64,000 nt of DNA, taken from assembly GCA_910588375.1 (NCBI GenBank), contig CAJUQA010000002.1:1-64000 (forward strand), written 5' to 3'. Below are positions 24,785-33,943 of the stretch, piece by piece. The position numbers and the translations under genes were made by a program. The notes under the pieces are model-generated. The model made no database searches. It saw nothing but the letters and a program-made list of their open reading frames with translations, and was not told the origin of the DNA. Positions within the stretch are counted from its first letter, which is position 1. Every line of letters begins with the position of its first letter. The DNA is from an uncultured Odoribacter sp. (GTDB lineage Bacteria > Bacteroidota > Bacteroidia > Bacteroidales > Marinifilaceae).

Positions 24785-26518
24785 ATGGTTTTTATGAAAT
24801 GGATAGATGCGGGTTTGGGAGTGTTGTTTGGCGCTTTGCTGTGGTGGCGGGTGGATGTTTCGATTCCTTATCAATTGTGTGAGTGGGAGCAGGAGGGGTT
24901 GTTTTTGACGGATTGGAGGGCGTTGGGCGAGGCGTTGGCTGTGCTGGGCGGTTTCGGAGATTGGTTGAGCGGTTGGGGTATGCAGTTTTTTGCCGTGCCT
25001 CATTGGGGGGCCGGGGTGTTTGTTTTGCCTGTATGTCTGGGGATGCTTTGTACAATGTTTTTGTTCCGTAAGGCAGGAATATCGATAGGTCGGGTAGCGG
25101 TAGTGGGGGCTGTGCAGCTCCTTTCCCAATATGATTTTGATTACCAATGGACGGGGAGTGTCTGCCTGTTGTTGGTCATGGCGCTTTTATCTTTTTTCGC
25201 TTGGTTGTCGGACGGTAGGGTGAAAGCGTTGTGTTTCGCCGGGAGTATTCCGGTGGTGTTTTATCTGTTGGGAAGTGTGGTGACGGTGTATGCGGTGGGG
25301 GGTATGGTATTGTTTTTTTCGCGCAGGAATTGGGGATTAACCTTTTTGTTGCCGGCGGTGTGTTGTTTGTTTGTATTTGTCTGGGCTTTTTTCTTGCCGC
25401 GGGCTTTTTCTCCGGCGTTTTATTATAATTCCTTTATGGAGATGCCACTGTATCATTGGTTGGTGTGGGGAGTGCCTTTGCTGTTGTTGGGATGGGGACG
25501 TTTGTATAAACGTCCGACAGCGGTTTGTCTGCGACGCAGTATGATAATCACCGTATTGTTGTGGGGAATGGGTGTCGGCGTCTTTTTCGGGGGAGAACGG
25601 TTTGTCCGAAAGGATTCCAATCAATTGTTGTTTCAATTGAATCACTATGCTTTTACAGAGCGATGGGAGGAGATATTGGAGCTATTTTCCCGTCGTCCGC
25701 TGACGAATCAGGTGTATATGAATTACGTGAATATGGCTTTGGCGCATAAAGGCGTTTTGGGAGATTATGCGTTCCGTTTTCAACCGTACGGAACGGGAGC
25801 TTTGCTGGTGAATAGTAATAATACGGGTGCGGTGCGGATGGTGATGAGTGACGTGTTTTATACGGTGGGATGTGTGGCGGAAGCGCAGCAGCATGCGTTT
25901 GAGGCACAAATGACGTTGCAGGAAGGATGCGGGGTGCAGACGATGATAAGGCTGGTGAAGACGAATCTGATATTGGGGCATTATGCCGTGGCGGATAAGT
26001 ATTTGTCGCTATTGGAAAGGACGCTTTTGTACCGGAAGTGGGCGCGGGAGTATCGCCGGTTCCTGTATAATGATGAGGCGGTGGAGGCGGATGCGGAGTT
26101 GGGCGAGAAGCGGCGTAGCCTGAGCGGGAAGAATCGTTTTGCGATGTTTTACGGCTGGTTGCCGGAATTGGAGGATATTTTGGAAGCGAATCCGCAGAAT
26201 GGAAAAGCGATGTCTTATTTGGGGCTTTCTTATTTGTTGACGAAGGATATGGAGGGGTTCCGCCGTTTTCTTGACAAGTATTACGGGACGGATTGTTTGA
26301 AAACGCTTCCGCTTGCTTTTCAGCAGGGAGTGGTGGCGTTGTATCAGCAAGAAAAGGATCGGTGGGAGGAGTATGGTGTTTCTCCGGAGGTGCGAAAGCA
26401 ATATGAAAGTTATCAGGAGGCTTTGTACCGCACGAGGAACAATAGGAACCGGAAAGCGGCTTTGGCTCCTTATTTTAAGAATACGTATTGGTTTTATTTA
26501 ATGTTTGTGCAAGGATGA
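24785..26518 (+). CDS. DUF6057-type membrane protein with TPR-like C-terminus
   Basis: The 577-residue protein has about nine or ten membrane spans in residues 1-275, rich in Trp, Val and Leu (for example GALLWWRVDVSIPYQL and VYAVGGMVLFFSRRNW). A soluble region (about 285-577) has helical hairpins such as NGKAMSYLGLSYLLTKDMEGFRRFLDKYY, suggesting TPR-like repeats. It looks like the DUF6057 proteins encoded in many Bacteroidetes PULs; their function is not known. The stop overlaps the start of the next gene (ATGA), so translation is probably coupled with the CxxCH lipoprotein and the two may work together. An in-frame ATG at 24794 is an alternative start. Confidence 0.75.
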   Translation: MVFMKWIDAGLGVLFGALLWWRVDVSIPYQLCEWEQEGLFLTDWRALGEALAVLGGFGDWLSGWGMQFFAVPHWGAGVFVLPVCLGMLCTMFLFRKAGISIGRVAVVGAVQLLSQYDFDYQWTGSVCLLLVMALLSFFAWLSDGRVKALCFAGSIPVVFYLLGSVVTVYAVGGMVLFFSRRNWGLTFLLPAVCCLFVFVWAFFLPRAFSPAFYYNSFMEMPLYHWLVWGVPLLLLGWGRLYKRPTAVCLRRSMIITVLLWGMGVGVFFGGERFVRKDSNQLLFQLNHYAFTERWEEILELFSRRPLTNQVYMNYVNMALAHKGVLGDYAFRFQPYGTGALLVNSNNTGAVRMVMSDVFYTVGCVAEAQQHAFEAQMTLQEGCGVQTMIRLVKTNLILGHYAVADKYLSLLERTLLYRKWAREYRRFLYNDEAVEADAELGEKRRSLSGKNRFAMFYGWLPELEDILEANPQNGKAMSYLGLSYLLTKDMEGFRRFLDKYYGTDCLKTLPLAFQQGVVALYQQEKDRWEEYGVSPEVRKQYESYQEALYRTRNNRNRKAALAPYFKNTYWFYLMFVQG

Positions 26519-27969
26519 AAGGGTGGATGTTCTGTATGCTGTTTGCCTGTATGGCTTGTGGGAGGGAGTTCCGGATTGACGGGCATTTGGAGGATGCGTC
26601 TCCGTTGGAAGGGAGTTATGCGGAGGTGGTTGTCCCGGGTAATATTGCTCCGCTTAATTTCTTTATGTCGGAGGAGGACGCGATAGTCCTGTCGTACGAA
26701 GGGAGCAGGATTACTGCGTTGTGCCGGAACGGAGCGGCTATTCCCCGGATAAAGGAATGGAGGAAATTGTTGGCGGCGGCCAAAGGAAAGAGAATCCGGG
26801 CGGAGCATTGTGTAAGGACGGAGGAGGGGTGGAAGGCTTATCGGCCGTTTTATCTGACGGTGGCGGAGGAACCGATAGACCCTTATTTGGTGTATAGGCT
26901 TATTCCTCCGGGGTATGAGATGTGGCACGACATGGGTATCTACCAGCGTAATTTGGAAAATTTTGATGAAAAGGCGATTTTGACCAATGCGGAAACAGGG
27001 CGTAATTGTATGAATTGCCACTCTTTTTGTATGCAGAATCCGGATAAAATGACGTTTCATTTGCGTGCAAAGCATGGAGGTACGATTTTATCGGAGGAGG
27101 GTAAGACTGTGAAACTGGATACGAAGACAGACCGGACGATTTCTGCACTGGTGTATCCTTATTGGCATCCGGGCGGTGGTTTTATCGCTTATTCGGTGAA
27201 TGATACGAAGCAGCTTTTTCATACGCATCACCAGAATCGCATCGAAGTGATGGATTTGGCTTCGGATATAGTGGTGTATGATGTGCGGCGGAATGAGGTG
27301 TTTACGTCGCCTTTGCTGTTTGATGAAGAGGTGTATGAAACGTTTCCGGCTTTTTCTCCGGACGGTAAAAAGTTGTATTTTTGTTCGGCGCGCAAGCGGT
27401 CGATGCCCGATGAGTATGAGCAAGTGAAATATAGTTTGTGCAGTATTGATTTTGATGCGGAGAAACGGACGTTCGGTGAAAAAGTGGATACATTGTATCA
27501 GGCGGAGCGTCACGGGAAAAGTGTTTCGTTTCCTCGGGTTTCTCCGGACGGACGGTTTCTGATGTTTACGTTGTCCGATTACGGGAATTTTTCCATTTGG
27601 CATCAGGAAGCGGATTTGTGGATGTTCGATTTGAAGACGTCGGAATGTTATCCGTTGGAGGCGTTGAACAGTGAAAGTGTGGAGAGTTATCATACATGGA
27701 GCAGCAACGGACGGTGGACGGTGTTCAGCAGCCGGCGGGAAGACGGGCTTTATACGTGTCCTTATGTTGCTTATATCGATGCGGAAGGGGTGGCGCACAA
27801 GCCTTTTGTGTTGCCGCAGAAGAGGGGGGATTTTTACAAGCGTTTTTTTTATTCGTTTAATGTCCCCGAATTGGTGAAGGCTCCGGTATCGGTCGGTCGC
27901 TACCGGTTGTTGCAGACTGTTTTGCAGGATGATTGTCTGAAAGTAAAGGCGCGAATTGATAATAAATAG
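26515..27969 (+). CDS. TolB-like beta-propeller lipoprotein with a CxxCH heme motif
   Basis: This protein of about 484 residues has a short leader with a lipobox-like LFACMAC, so it should be a lipoprotein. A region of about 130 residues of unknown fold is followed by RNCMNCHSF (Cys165, Cys168, His169), a classical c-type heme attachment motif. The rest is a propeller with repeated PAFSPDGKKLYFCSAR, PRVSPDGRFLMFTLSD and HTWSSNGRWTVFSSRR blades, as in TolB/PD40 proteins. Methionines and histidines after the motif (HLRAKHGG, HTHHQNR) could give the sixth ligand. Sitting between a DUF6057 gene and GH29/GH3 genes, it may couple redox chemistry or sensing to glycan use. Attachment of heme is inferred from the motif only. 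Confidence 0.75.
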   Translation: MKGWMFCMLFACMACGREFRIDGHLEDASPLEGSYAEVVVPGNIAPLNFFMSEEDAIVLSYEGSRITALCRNGAAIPRIKEWRKLLAAAKGKRIRAEHCVRTEEGWKAYRPFYLTVAEEPIDPYLVYRLIPPGYEMWHDMGIYQRNLENFDEKAILTNAETGRNCMNCHSFCMQNPDKMTFHLRAKHGGTILSEEGKTVKLDTKTDRTISALVYPYWHPGGGFIAYSVNDTKQLFHTHHQNRIEVMDLASDIVVYDVRRNEVFTSPLLFDEEVYETFPAFSPDGKKLYFCSARKRSMPDEYEQVKYSLCSIDFDAEKRTFGEKVDTLYQAERHGKSVSFPRVSPDGRFLMFTLSDYGNFSIWHQEADLWMFDLKTSECYPLEALNSESVESYHTWSSNGRWTVFSSRREDGLYTCPYVAYIDAEGVAHKPFVLPQKRGDFYKRFFYSFNVPELVKAPVSVGRYRLLQTVLQDDCLKVKARIDNK

Positions 27970-27971
27970 AT

Positions 27972-29357
27972 ATGGTTATGAGTGGATTGAAAAAATGTAT
28001 GGCGTGTATCTGCGGAATGGTGTTGGCATGTCAGGTGTATGCGCAAGAGGAAAATAGTTTTGTACACGAGCAGTCCGACGGGTATGAATGGCCGACGGAT
28101 AAAGCGGTGTTGGAGAATTTGGAAAAGTGGCGGGACCAGAAGTTCGGGGTGTTGTTTCATTGGGGATTGTATTCCGTGCCGGGGATTGTGGAGTCGTGGC
28201 AGATTTGTTCGGAGGGGTGGATTACCCGTCCCGGAGAATATACCTATGAGGGATATAAGGAATGGTATTGGGGATTGGCGAATGTTTTCAATCCGACGGC
28301 GTTTAATCCGGAACAGTGGGCGGATGTGATGGAAGATGCGGGGATGAAGTATATGATATTCACTACGAAGCATCATGACGGTTTTTGTATGTTCGATTCC
28401 AGGTATACGGATTTTTCCATTGCCAAAGGACCTTTTGCGGAGAATCCCCGGCGGGATGTGGCACGTTATGTGTTTGACGCTTTTCGGGAAAAGGATTTTA
28501 TGATCGGGTGTTATTTTTCCAAGCCGGATTGGCATTGCAAGTGGTTTTGGAATCCTTATTATGCCACTCCGAACCGTATGCAGAATTATAAGCGGGAGCA
28601 ACATCCGGACTGGTGGGCGAAGTATCAGGATTTTACGAAAAATCAGCTTACCGAATTGATGGAGAATTACGGCCGGTTTGATATTTTGTGGCTGGATGGC
28701 GGGTGGATTACCGGAGAGGAGGTGTATTTGGATGACGTACTTTCAAAAGCACGGGCAGGCAGGCAGCAGGGGTTGATAGCGGTAGACCGGACGATTAAGG
28801 GAAAGAATGAGAATTACCAGACCCCGGAGCGCAGTATTCCGGACAGGCAGATAAATCATCCGTGGGAGAGTTGCATTACATTGTCGCACAGTTGGGCGTG
28901 GGCACCGGGTGCTAAGTATAAAACGTCGAATGAGGTGGTCAATATTTTGGCGGAGATAACGGCTAAAGGCGGGTGTCTGTTGTTGGGTGTGGGACCGACC
29001 CCGGAGGGGATTATCCAACCGGAGGTGGAAGAGAGTTTGAAGGGGGTGGGCAAATGGTTGCGTGCAAATGGGAAAGCGATTTATTCTACCCGTACCACCC
29101 CTTATTATCATGAGGGGAATGTGTGGTTTACGGCAGATAAGGACGGTCGTACGCTTTACGCCATATATGCTTTGCCGGAGAATGAGGTTTTGCCGGGAAC
29201 GATTCAATGGACAGGTAATGTGCCGGAGGGGAATATGGTGTTGTTGGGGAATGGCCGGAAAGTGGGATATAAGGTTGTGGGAGAGCAGGTGACCGTGATG
29301 TTGCCTAAAGGATTGAAGAATGAGTCTGTTGCATTGCAGTTTACACGAAAGAGATGA
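27972..29357 (+). CDS. Alpha-L-fucosidase, GH29 (PUL enzyme)
   Basis: This exported GH29 enzyme has 461 residues and a cysteine-containing signal peptide ending about residue 24 (VYAQ). Core motifs are GVLFHWGLYSVPG, FTTKHHDGFCMFDS and FDILWLDGGW, with Asp242 as the probable nucleophile. GGCLLLGVGPTPEG closes the barrel. A short beta-sandwich (about 360-461) ends the protein, so it lacks the long C-terminal extension of the GH29 at 14562. The start lies 2 bp after the CxxCH propeller gene, and the stop overlaps the GH3 start. Together with GH3 it should trim fucosylated oligosaccharides in the periplasm. Confidence 0.92.
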   Translation: MVMSGLKKCMACICGMVLACQVYAQEENSFVHEQSDGYEWPTDKAVLENLEKWRDQKFGVLFHWGLYSVPGIVESWQICSEGWITRPGEYTYEGYKEWYWGLANVFNPTAFNPEQWADVMEDAGMKYMIFTTKHHDGFCMFDSRYTDFSIAKGPFAENPRRDVARYVFDAFREKDFMIGCYFSKPDWHCKWFWNPYYATPNRMQNYKREQHPDWWAKYQDFTKNQLTELMENYGRFDILWLDGGWITGEEVYLDDVLSKARAGRQQGLIAVDRTIKGKNENYQTPERSIPDRQINHPWESCITLSHSWAWAPGAKYKTSNEVVNILAEITAKGGCLLLGVGPTPEGIIQPEVEESLKGVGKWLRANGKAIYSTRTTPYYHEGNVWFTADKDGRTLYAIYALPENEVLPGTIQWTGNVPEGNMVLLGNGRKVGYKVVGEQVTVMLPKGLKNESVALQFTRKR

Positions 29358-31699
29358 TACGGGGATTTTGGTTGTTGGTGGTTATGGTTGCCGTCATTGG
29401 GCAATTGTCGGCACAAAAGCCGTTGTATAAGGAGGCGGATGCCTCCGTTGAGGACCGTGTGGCGGATTTGCTCGGGCGTATGACGGTGGAGGAGAAGGAG
29501 GGACAATTGTGTTGTCCGATGGGTTGGGAGATGTACACAAAGACGAAAAAGGGTGTGGAGGCATCGGAGGTTTATAAGAAGCGGATGGCGGAGATGCCGG
29601 TGGGTTCTTTTTGGGCGGTGCTTCGTGCCGACCCGTGGACGCAAAAGACGTTGGAGACCGGATTGAATCCGGAGACGGCGGCTATGGCTTTGAATGCGTT
29701 GCAGCGGTATGCTGTGGAGAAAACCCGTCTGGGGATACCGGTTTTGTTTGCCGAGGAGTGTCCGCACGGGCATATGGCAATAGGTACGACGGTGTTCCCG
29801 ACTTCTTTGGCACAAGCGAGTACCTGGAATGAGGAGTTGATATACAGAATGGGGGAAGCGATTGCTTTGGAGGCTCGTTTGCAGGGGGCGGGCATCGGGT
29901 ATGGTCCGGTGCTGGATGTAGCCCGGGAGCCCCGTTGGTCGCGCATGGAGGAGACTTTCGGAGAGGATCCGGTATTGACATCCGTATTGGGGGTGGCTTT
30001 TATGAGAGGTATGCAGGGGGAGAGGCAGGATGACGGGAAGCATTTGTTTTCGACGCTGAAACATTTTGCCGCTTACGGTATACCCGAGGGCGGGCATAAC
30101 GGGTATCGGGCCAATGTGGGAATGCGTCAGTTGTTTTCGGAGTATTTACCGCCTTTTAAAAAGGCGGTGGAGGCCGGTGCGGGGACTTTGATGACTTCCT
30201 ATAATTCGATTGACGGGGTGCCTTGTACGGCAAACAGGTATTTATTGACGGATGTGTTGCGGGGGATGTGGGGATTTGACGGTTTTGTGTATTCGGATTT
30301 GTTCAGTATAGAGGGGATTGCGGGTATGCGGGTGGCGCAAGATAATAAGGAAGCGGCGGTGCTGGCATTGAAGGCCGGTTTGGATATGGATCTGGGGGGA
30401 AATGCTTTCGGCAGGAATTTGAAAAGGGCTTTGGAAGAGGGAGAGATTACGGAAGATGATTTGAACCGGGCGGTGGCGAATGTGCTTCGCTTGAAGTTTC
30501 GCCTGGGCTTGTTTGAGAATCCGTATGTCTCGCCTGCCTTGGCGAAGAAACTGGTGCGTTCGGAAGCACATAAGAAGTTGGCGAGAGAAGTGGCAAGGCA
30601 GGGGACGGTGTTGTTGAAGAATGAAGGGATTTTGCCGTTGAGGAAGACGATAAGGCATATTGCCGTTATCGGACCGAATGCCGATGTGATGTATAACCAG
30701 TTGGGGGATTATACCGCTCCGCAGGACAGGAAGGAGGTTACGACGGTTTTGGATGGTATACGCGGGGCGGTGTCGGCTTCGACGAAGGTAAGTTATGTGA
30801 AAGGGTGTGCTGTCCGGGAGAGTTCTACAGCCGATATTCCGGCAGCGGTGAAGGTGGCGGAGCAGGCGGATGTTGTGGTGTTAGTGGTGGGAGGTTCGAG
30901 TGCACGGGATTTTAAAACGCAGTATATAGCGACGGGGGCGGCGACGGTTTCCGCAGAGGATGAACAGGAGGTGTCGGATATGGATTGCGGGGAGGGGTTT
31001 GATCGGAGTACGTTGCATCTGTTGGGGGAGCAGGAACGTTTGTTGGAGGCGTTGGCGGATGTCGGTAAACCTCTGGTTGTTGTGTATATTCAAGGGAGGC
31101 CGTTGAATATGAATCTGGCGGCGGAGAGGGCGCAGGCGTTACTGACGTGTTGGTATCCCGGAGAGCAGGGGGGTGCGGCTGTGGCGGATGTGTTGTTTGG
31201 GGATTATAATCCGTCGGGGCGTTTGCCGGTATCGGTGCCCCGGCATGAAGGACAGCTTCCGGTGTATTATTCCCAAGAGGGAAGCCGGGATTATATGGAC
31301 GGGGAAGGGACTCCTCTTTATGCTTTCGGTTACGGATTGAGTTATACGAATTTTGAGTATGGGGATTTGGAATTGAAGGAGGGGAATGGGAAGGATACGT
31401 TGCAGGTGGTGAGTTGCAGGGTAACGAATACCGGTGAGTATGACGGACACGAAGTGGTACAGTTGTATGTTACAGATAAAAAAGCCTCTGTTTCATTGCC
31501 GCCCGTGTTGTTGAAAGGATTTCGTCATGTTGCTTTAAAAAGGGGGGAGAGTAAGAAAGTTATTTTTGTGCTGGGGAAGGAAGAGCTTGCTTTATATGAT
31601 ACGGAAATGAAGCAGGTGGTGGAACCCGGAGAGTTTGAAGTAAAGATAGGAGCGGCTTCCGATGATATTCGTCTGAAAGGAGTGTTTCGTATAAAATAA
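29354..31699 (+). CDS. Glycoside hydrolase family 3 (beta-glucosidase/xylosidase type)
   Basis: The 781-residue exported enzyme has a signal peptide (1-20, LSAQ) and the three GH3 parts. The N-terminal barrel carries KHFAAYG and DGFVYSDLFSIEG, with Asp315 as nucleophile. The alpha/beta sandwich follows (VLLKNEGILPLRK, VVLVVGGSSARDF). A fibronectin-like C-terminal domain (VTNTGEYDGHEVVQLYV, LKGFRHVALKRGE) ends it. GH3 members remove terminal beta-linked glucose, xylose or GlcNAc; I cannot fix the sugar. Its start overlaps the GH29 stop by four bases, so the two are translationally coupled. It is the last gene of the PUL, before a strong terminator. Confidence 0.92.
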   Translation: MIRGFWLLVVMVAVIGQLSAQKPLYKEADASVEDRVADLLGRMTVEEKEGQLCCPMGWEMYTKTKKGVEASEVYKKRMAEMPVGSFWAVLRADPWTQKTLETGLNPETAAMALNALQRYAVEKTRLGIPVLFAEECPHGHMAIGTTVFPTSLAQASTWNEELIYRMGEAIALEARLQGAGIGYGPVLDVAREPRWSRMEETFGEDPVLTSVLGVAFMRGMQGERQDDGKHLFSTLKHFAAYGIPEGGHNGYRANVGMRQLFSEYLPPFKKAVEAGAGTLMTSYNSIDGVPCTANRYLLTDVLRGMWGFDGFVYSDLFSIEGIAGMRVAQDNKEAAVLALKAGLDMDLGGNAFGRNLKRALEEGEITEDDLNRAVANVLRLKFRLGLFENPYVSPALAKKLVRSEAHKKLAREVARQGTVLLKNEGILPLRKTIRHIAVIGPNADVMYNQLGDYTAPQDRKEVTTVLDGIRGAVSASTKVSYVKGCAVRESSTADIPAAVKVAEQADVVVLVVGGSSARDFKTQYIATGAATVSAEDEQEVSDMDCGEGFDRSTLHLLGEQERLLEALADVGKPLVVVYIQGRPLNMNLAAERAQALLTCWYPGEQGGAAVADVLFGDYNPSGRLPVSVPRHEGQLPVYYSQEGSRDYMDGEGTPLYAFGYGLSYTNFEYGDLELKEGNGKDTLQVVSCRVTNTGEYDGHEVVQLYVTDKKASVSLPPVLLKGFRHVALKRGESKKVIFVLGKEELALYDTEMKQVVEPGEFEVKIGAASDDIRLKGVFRIK

Positions 31700-31700
31700 A

Positions 31701-31735
31701 AAAACAGGAGAAAGCCGTGGGGTTCCTCCTGTTTT
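31701..31735. terminator. Bidirectional terminator between GH3 and FKBP genes
   Basis: AAAACAGGAG and CTCCTGTTTT form a 10-bp stem flanked by A-rich and T-rich runs. It ends the PUL on the plus strand and the FKBP pair on the minus strand. Confidence 0.85.
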
Positions 31736-31754
31736 AATTTATTGTGTCCGTGCT

Positions 31755-32474
31755 TTATTTTGCAGCCGGAGTTTCTTCCGCTTTGGGATTGATGTCCAGT
31801 AATTCTACTTCAAAAATCAAGGTTTCGTTCGGTCCGATGGCACCGCCTGCACCTCTTGGGCCATAGGCCTGGTCAGAAGGAATGTAGATGATCCATTTGG
31901 AACCTTGCGGCATCTGCTGTATGGCCTGTGTCCATCCCGGAATGACCTGGCTCAGATAGAATTCCGCCGGTTCGCCGCGTTTGATGGAAGAGTCGAATTC
32001 GGTGCCGTCAATCAATGTGCCTTTGTAGTGTACTTTTACTTTGTCCGTAGCGGTGGGTTTCGGACCGTTTCCTTCTTTCAGCACTTTGTATTGGATGCCG
32101 TTGGCCAATGTATCTACCCCTGATTTTTTAGCATTTTCTTTCAGAAATTCCTCGCCTTTTTTCAGGTTTTCTTCAGCCTGTTGGGTGGCAAGTTTTTGCA
32201 GGTAGATGCTCAGATACATTTGCATTTGCTGGGGATCCGTTTTTATATCGGCTTTTTTCAGTGCGGCATTCATACCGGCTACGATAGCTTCCATATTCGG
32301 TTGTTTTAATCCGGAGCGTTCCAGACCGGTACCGTACATGTATCCGATGTAATAGCTGGCCGTATCGTTGGCTGTTTTTAAAGATGCGGTGGTGGAGGTC
32401 ATGCAACCGCTGTTGCAGCTGCTCATCATGATAGCTCCCGCAGAGAGTGTCAGTAATAAAAGTTTTGCATTCAT
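31755..32474 (-). CDS. FKBP-type peptidyl-prolyl isomerase, lipoprotein
   Basis: This 239-residue foldase has a lipobox (MMSSCNS) and an N-terminal helical dimerisation domain (about 35-120) of the FkpA/Mip type (YYIGYMYGTGLERSGL). The FKBP domain follows: KVHYKGTLIDGTEFDSSIKRG, VIPGWTQAIQQMPQGSKWIIYIP and NETLIFEVELLDI, with the Tyr, Asp, Trp and Phe active-site residues in place. It should act in the periplasm on exported proteins. It is a paralog of the next upstream gene (32491), 16 bp away, but that copy has no signal peptide. Confidence 0.93.
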   Translation of the reverse strand: MNAKLLLLTLSAGAIMMSSCNSGCMTSTTASLKTANDTASYYIGYMYGTGLERSGLKQPNMEAIVAGMNAALKKADIKTDPQQMQMYLSIYLQKLATQQAEENLKKGEEFLKENAKKSGVDTLANGIQYKVLKEGNGPKPTATDKVKVHYKGTLIDGTEFDSSIKRGEPAEFYLSQVIPGWTQAIQQMPQGSKWIIYIPSDQAYGPRGAGGAIGPNETLIFEVELLDINPKAEETPAAK

Positions 32475-32490
32475 TGTTTCGTGAATTTAA

Positions 32491-33093
32491 TTATAAAATA
32501 TCAAGTAATTCTACATCAAAAATAAGGGTTTCGTTCGGTCCGATGGATTGTCCCGCCCCGTGGGCACCGTATGCCAGTCCGGAAGGGATATACAGTTGCC
32601 ATTTGGAACCGACGTTCATTAATTGCAGGGCTTCCACCCATCCGGCAATGACTCCGTTTACCGGAAATTCCGCCGGTTCGTTGCGACGTATGGATGAGTC
32701 GAAAACAGTGCCGTCGATTAACCGTCCTTCGTAATGACATTTTACGGTATCCGTCGCTTTTGGTTTGGCGCCGTTCCCTTCTTTCAATATTTTATACTGT
32801 AAACCGCTTTTTAGCGTAATGACTCCTTCTTTGGTTTTATTTTCCGCCAGAAATTTTTCTCCCGCAATTTTTGCATTGTTTCCTTTTTCGTTCTGGAGTT
32901 TTTCAAAATAGTCTTGCAGGATTTTGTTGGCTTCGTCCGGATTGATTTCCGGCATTTTTCCTTCAAATACCGTTGACATGGCTTCGTTGAAAGCTTCCGA
33001 ATTGATGGTTTTCACTCCTGAGGATATCAGATTGCTTGCAATGCTAAGTCCGAGACTATAGCTTACCTGGTCCAGGTTATTGGTGTACTTCAT
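32491..33093 (-). CDS. FKBP-type peptidyl-prolyl isomerase without signal peptide
   Basis: It has the same plan as its neighbour, a helical Mip-like N-terminal domain (SYSLGLSIASNLISSGVK) and an FKBP domain (CHYEGRLIDGTVFDSS, VIAGWVEALQLMNVGSKWQLYIP), in 200 residues. The start MKYTNNLDQVSYSL has no leader, so this copy should stay in the cytoplasm. The two look like a tandem duplication that split between compartments. It is the first gene of the pair, and a TATCTTTG box lies 40 bp upstream. Confidence 0.92.
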   Translation of the reverse strand: MKYTNNLDQVSYSLGLSIASNLISSGVKTINSEAFNEAMSTVFEGKMPEINPDEANKILQDYFEKLQNEKGNNAKIAGEKFLAENKTKEGVITLKSGLQYKILKEGNGAKPKATDTVKCHYEGRLIDGTVFDSSIRRNEPAEFPVNGVIAGWVEALQLMNVGSKWQLYIPSGLAYGAHGAGQSIGPNETLIFDVELLDIL

Positions 33094-33133
33094 TTAATCA
33101 ATAATTACTTATTATTTTATATTAAAAATCATG

Positions 33134-33141
33134 CAAAGATA
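33134..33141 (-). promoter_or_regulatory. -7 box for the FKBP pair
   Basis: The minus strand reads TATCTTTG, a full TAnnTTTG match, 40 bp upstream of the FKBP start. I see no clear -33 TTTG at the standard distance. Confidence 0.5.
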
Positions 33142-33184
33142 AAAGAAAACTGCAAACGAATGACAGAAATCTGAAAATAGAGTG

Positions 33185-33841
33185 TTATTTGTTCTCTATT
33201 TTACCGTCTTTGAGCCGGATTTGCCTGTCGGACATTTCTGCCAGTTCCGTATCGTGCGTGACGATGATAAATGTTTGGTCCAATTCTTCCCGCAGGGTGA
33301 AAAACAGGCGGTGCAGGTCGTTTTTGGTCTGTGTGTCTAAATTCCCTGACGGTTCGTCTGCCAAAATCACTTGGGGGTTGTTGATCAGAGCCCGTGCAAC
33401 GGATACCCGTTGCTGTTCTCCTCCCGATAGTTCGTTCGGTTTGTGGAAGATACGTTCTTTCAATCCCATAAGTTCCAATAATTCCAGGGCTTTTTTTTCT
33501 GCGGCTTTTTTGTTGCATCCTTTTATCCAGGCGGGAATACACACGTTTTCCAGTGCCGTGAATTCCGGGAGAAGGTGGTGGAATTGAAATACAAATCCGA
33601 TGTTGTTGTTGCGGAAAGCTGCCAATTTGTTTGAAGAAAGGGAGGACAGGGGCAGGTCATCGAACCAGAGTTCTCCTTCGTCAGGACGGTCTAAGGTGCC
33701 GATGATGTGGAGGAGGGTGCTTTTTCCCGCGCCGCTGGCTCCGACGATGGTGACGATTTCTTTTTTATTGACGGAGAGATCTATGCCTTTTAAAACCTGG
33801 AGGTCTCCATAGTTTTTCTTTATGTTTTTTACCCGGATCAT
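33185..33841 (-). CDS. lolD: ABC transporter ATPase, LolD-like
   Basis: The 218-residue ATPase has Walker A GASGAGKST, Q-loop QFHHLLPEF, signature LSGGEQQR, Walker B VILADEPSG and H-loop VTHD. The Q-loop histidines and TALENV context are typical of LolD/MacB-type ATPases, which drive lipoprotein release or MacB-type export. No permease gene is adjacent, so the partner is unknown and the LolD name is provisional. The frame is open to 33970, but homology and the start MIRVKNIKKNY place the ATG at 33841. Confidence 0.85.
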   Translation of the reverse strand: MIRVKNIKKNYGDLQVLKGIDLSVNKKEIVTIVGASGAGKSTLLHIIGTLDRPDEGELWFDDLPLSSLSSNKLAAFRNNNIGFVFQFHHLLPEFTALENVCIPAWIKGCNKKAAEKKALELLELMGLKERIFHKPNELSGGEQQRVSVARALINNPQVILADEPSGNLDTQTKNDLHRLFFTLREELDQTFIIVTHDTELAEMSDRQIRLKDGKIENK

Positions 33842-33892
33842 GGATAGTATGAACTTTTGCTTGTAAAGGTAAATAATAAACTCCAGAACTTG

Positions 33893-33900
33893 TATCTTTG
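33893..33900 (+). promoter_or_regulatory. -7 box for tex
   Basis: TATCTTTG matches TAnnTTTG and lies 43 bp before the ATG at 33944. It excludes the long reading that begins at 33857, upstream of the promoter. Confidence 0.55.
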
Positions 33901-33943
33901 CGCCGGATTTTATCTTTTGTTTGATATTTGTTATAGGTGTTTT

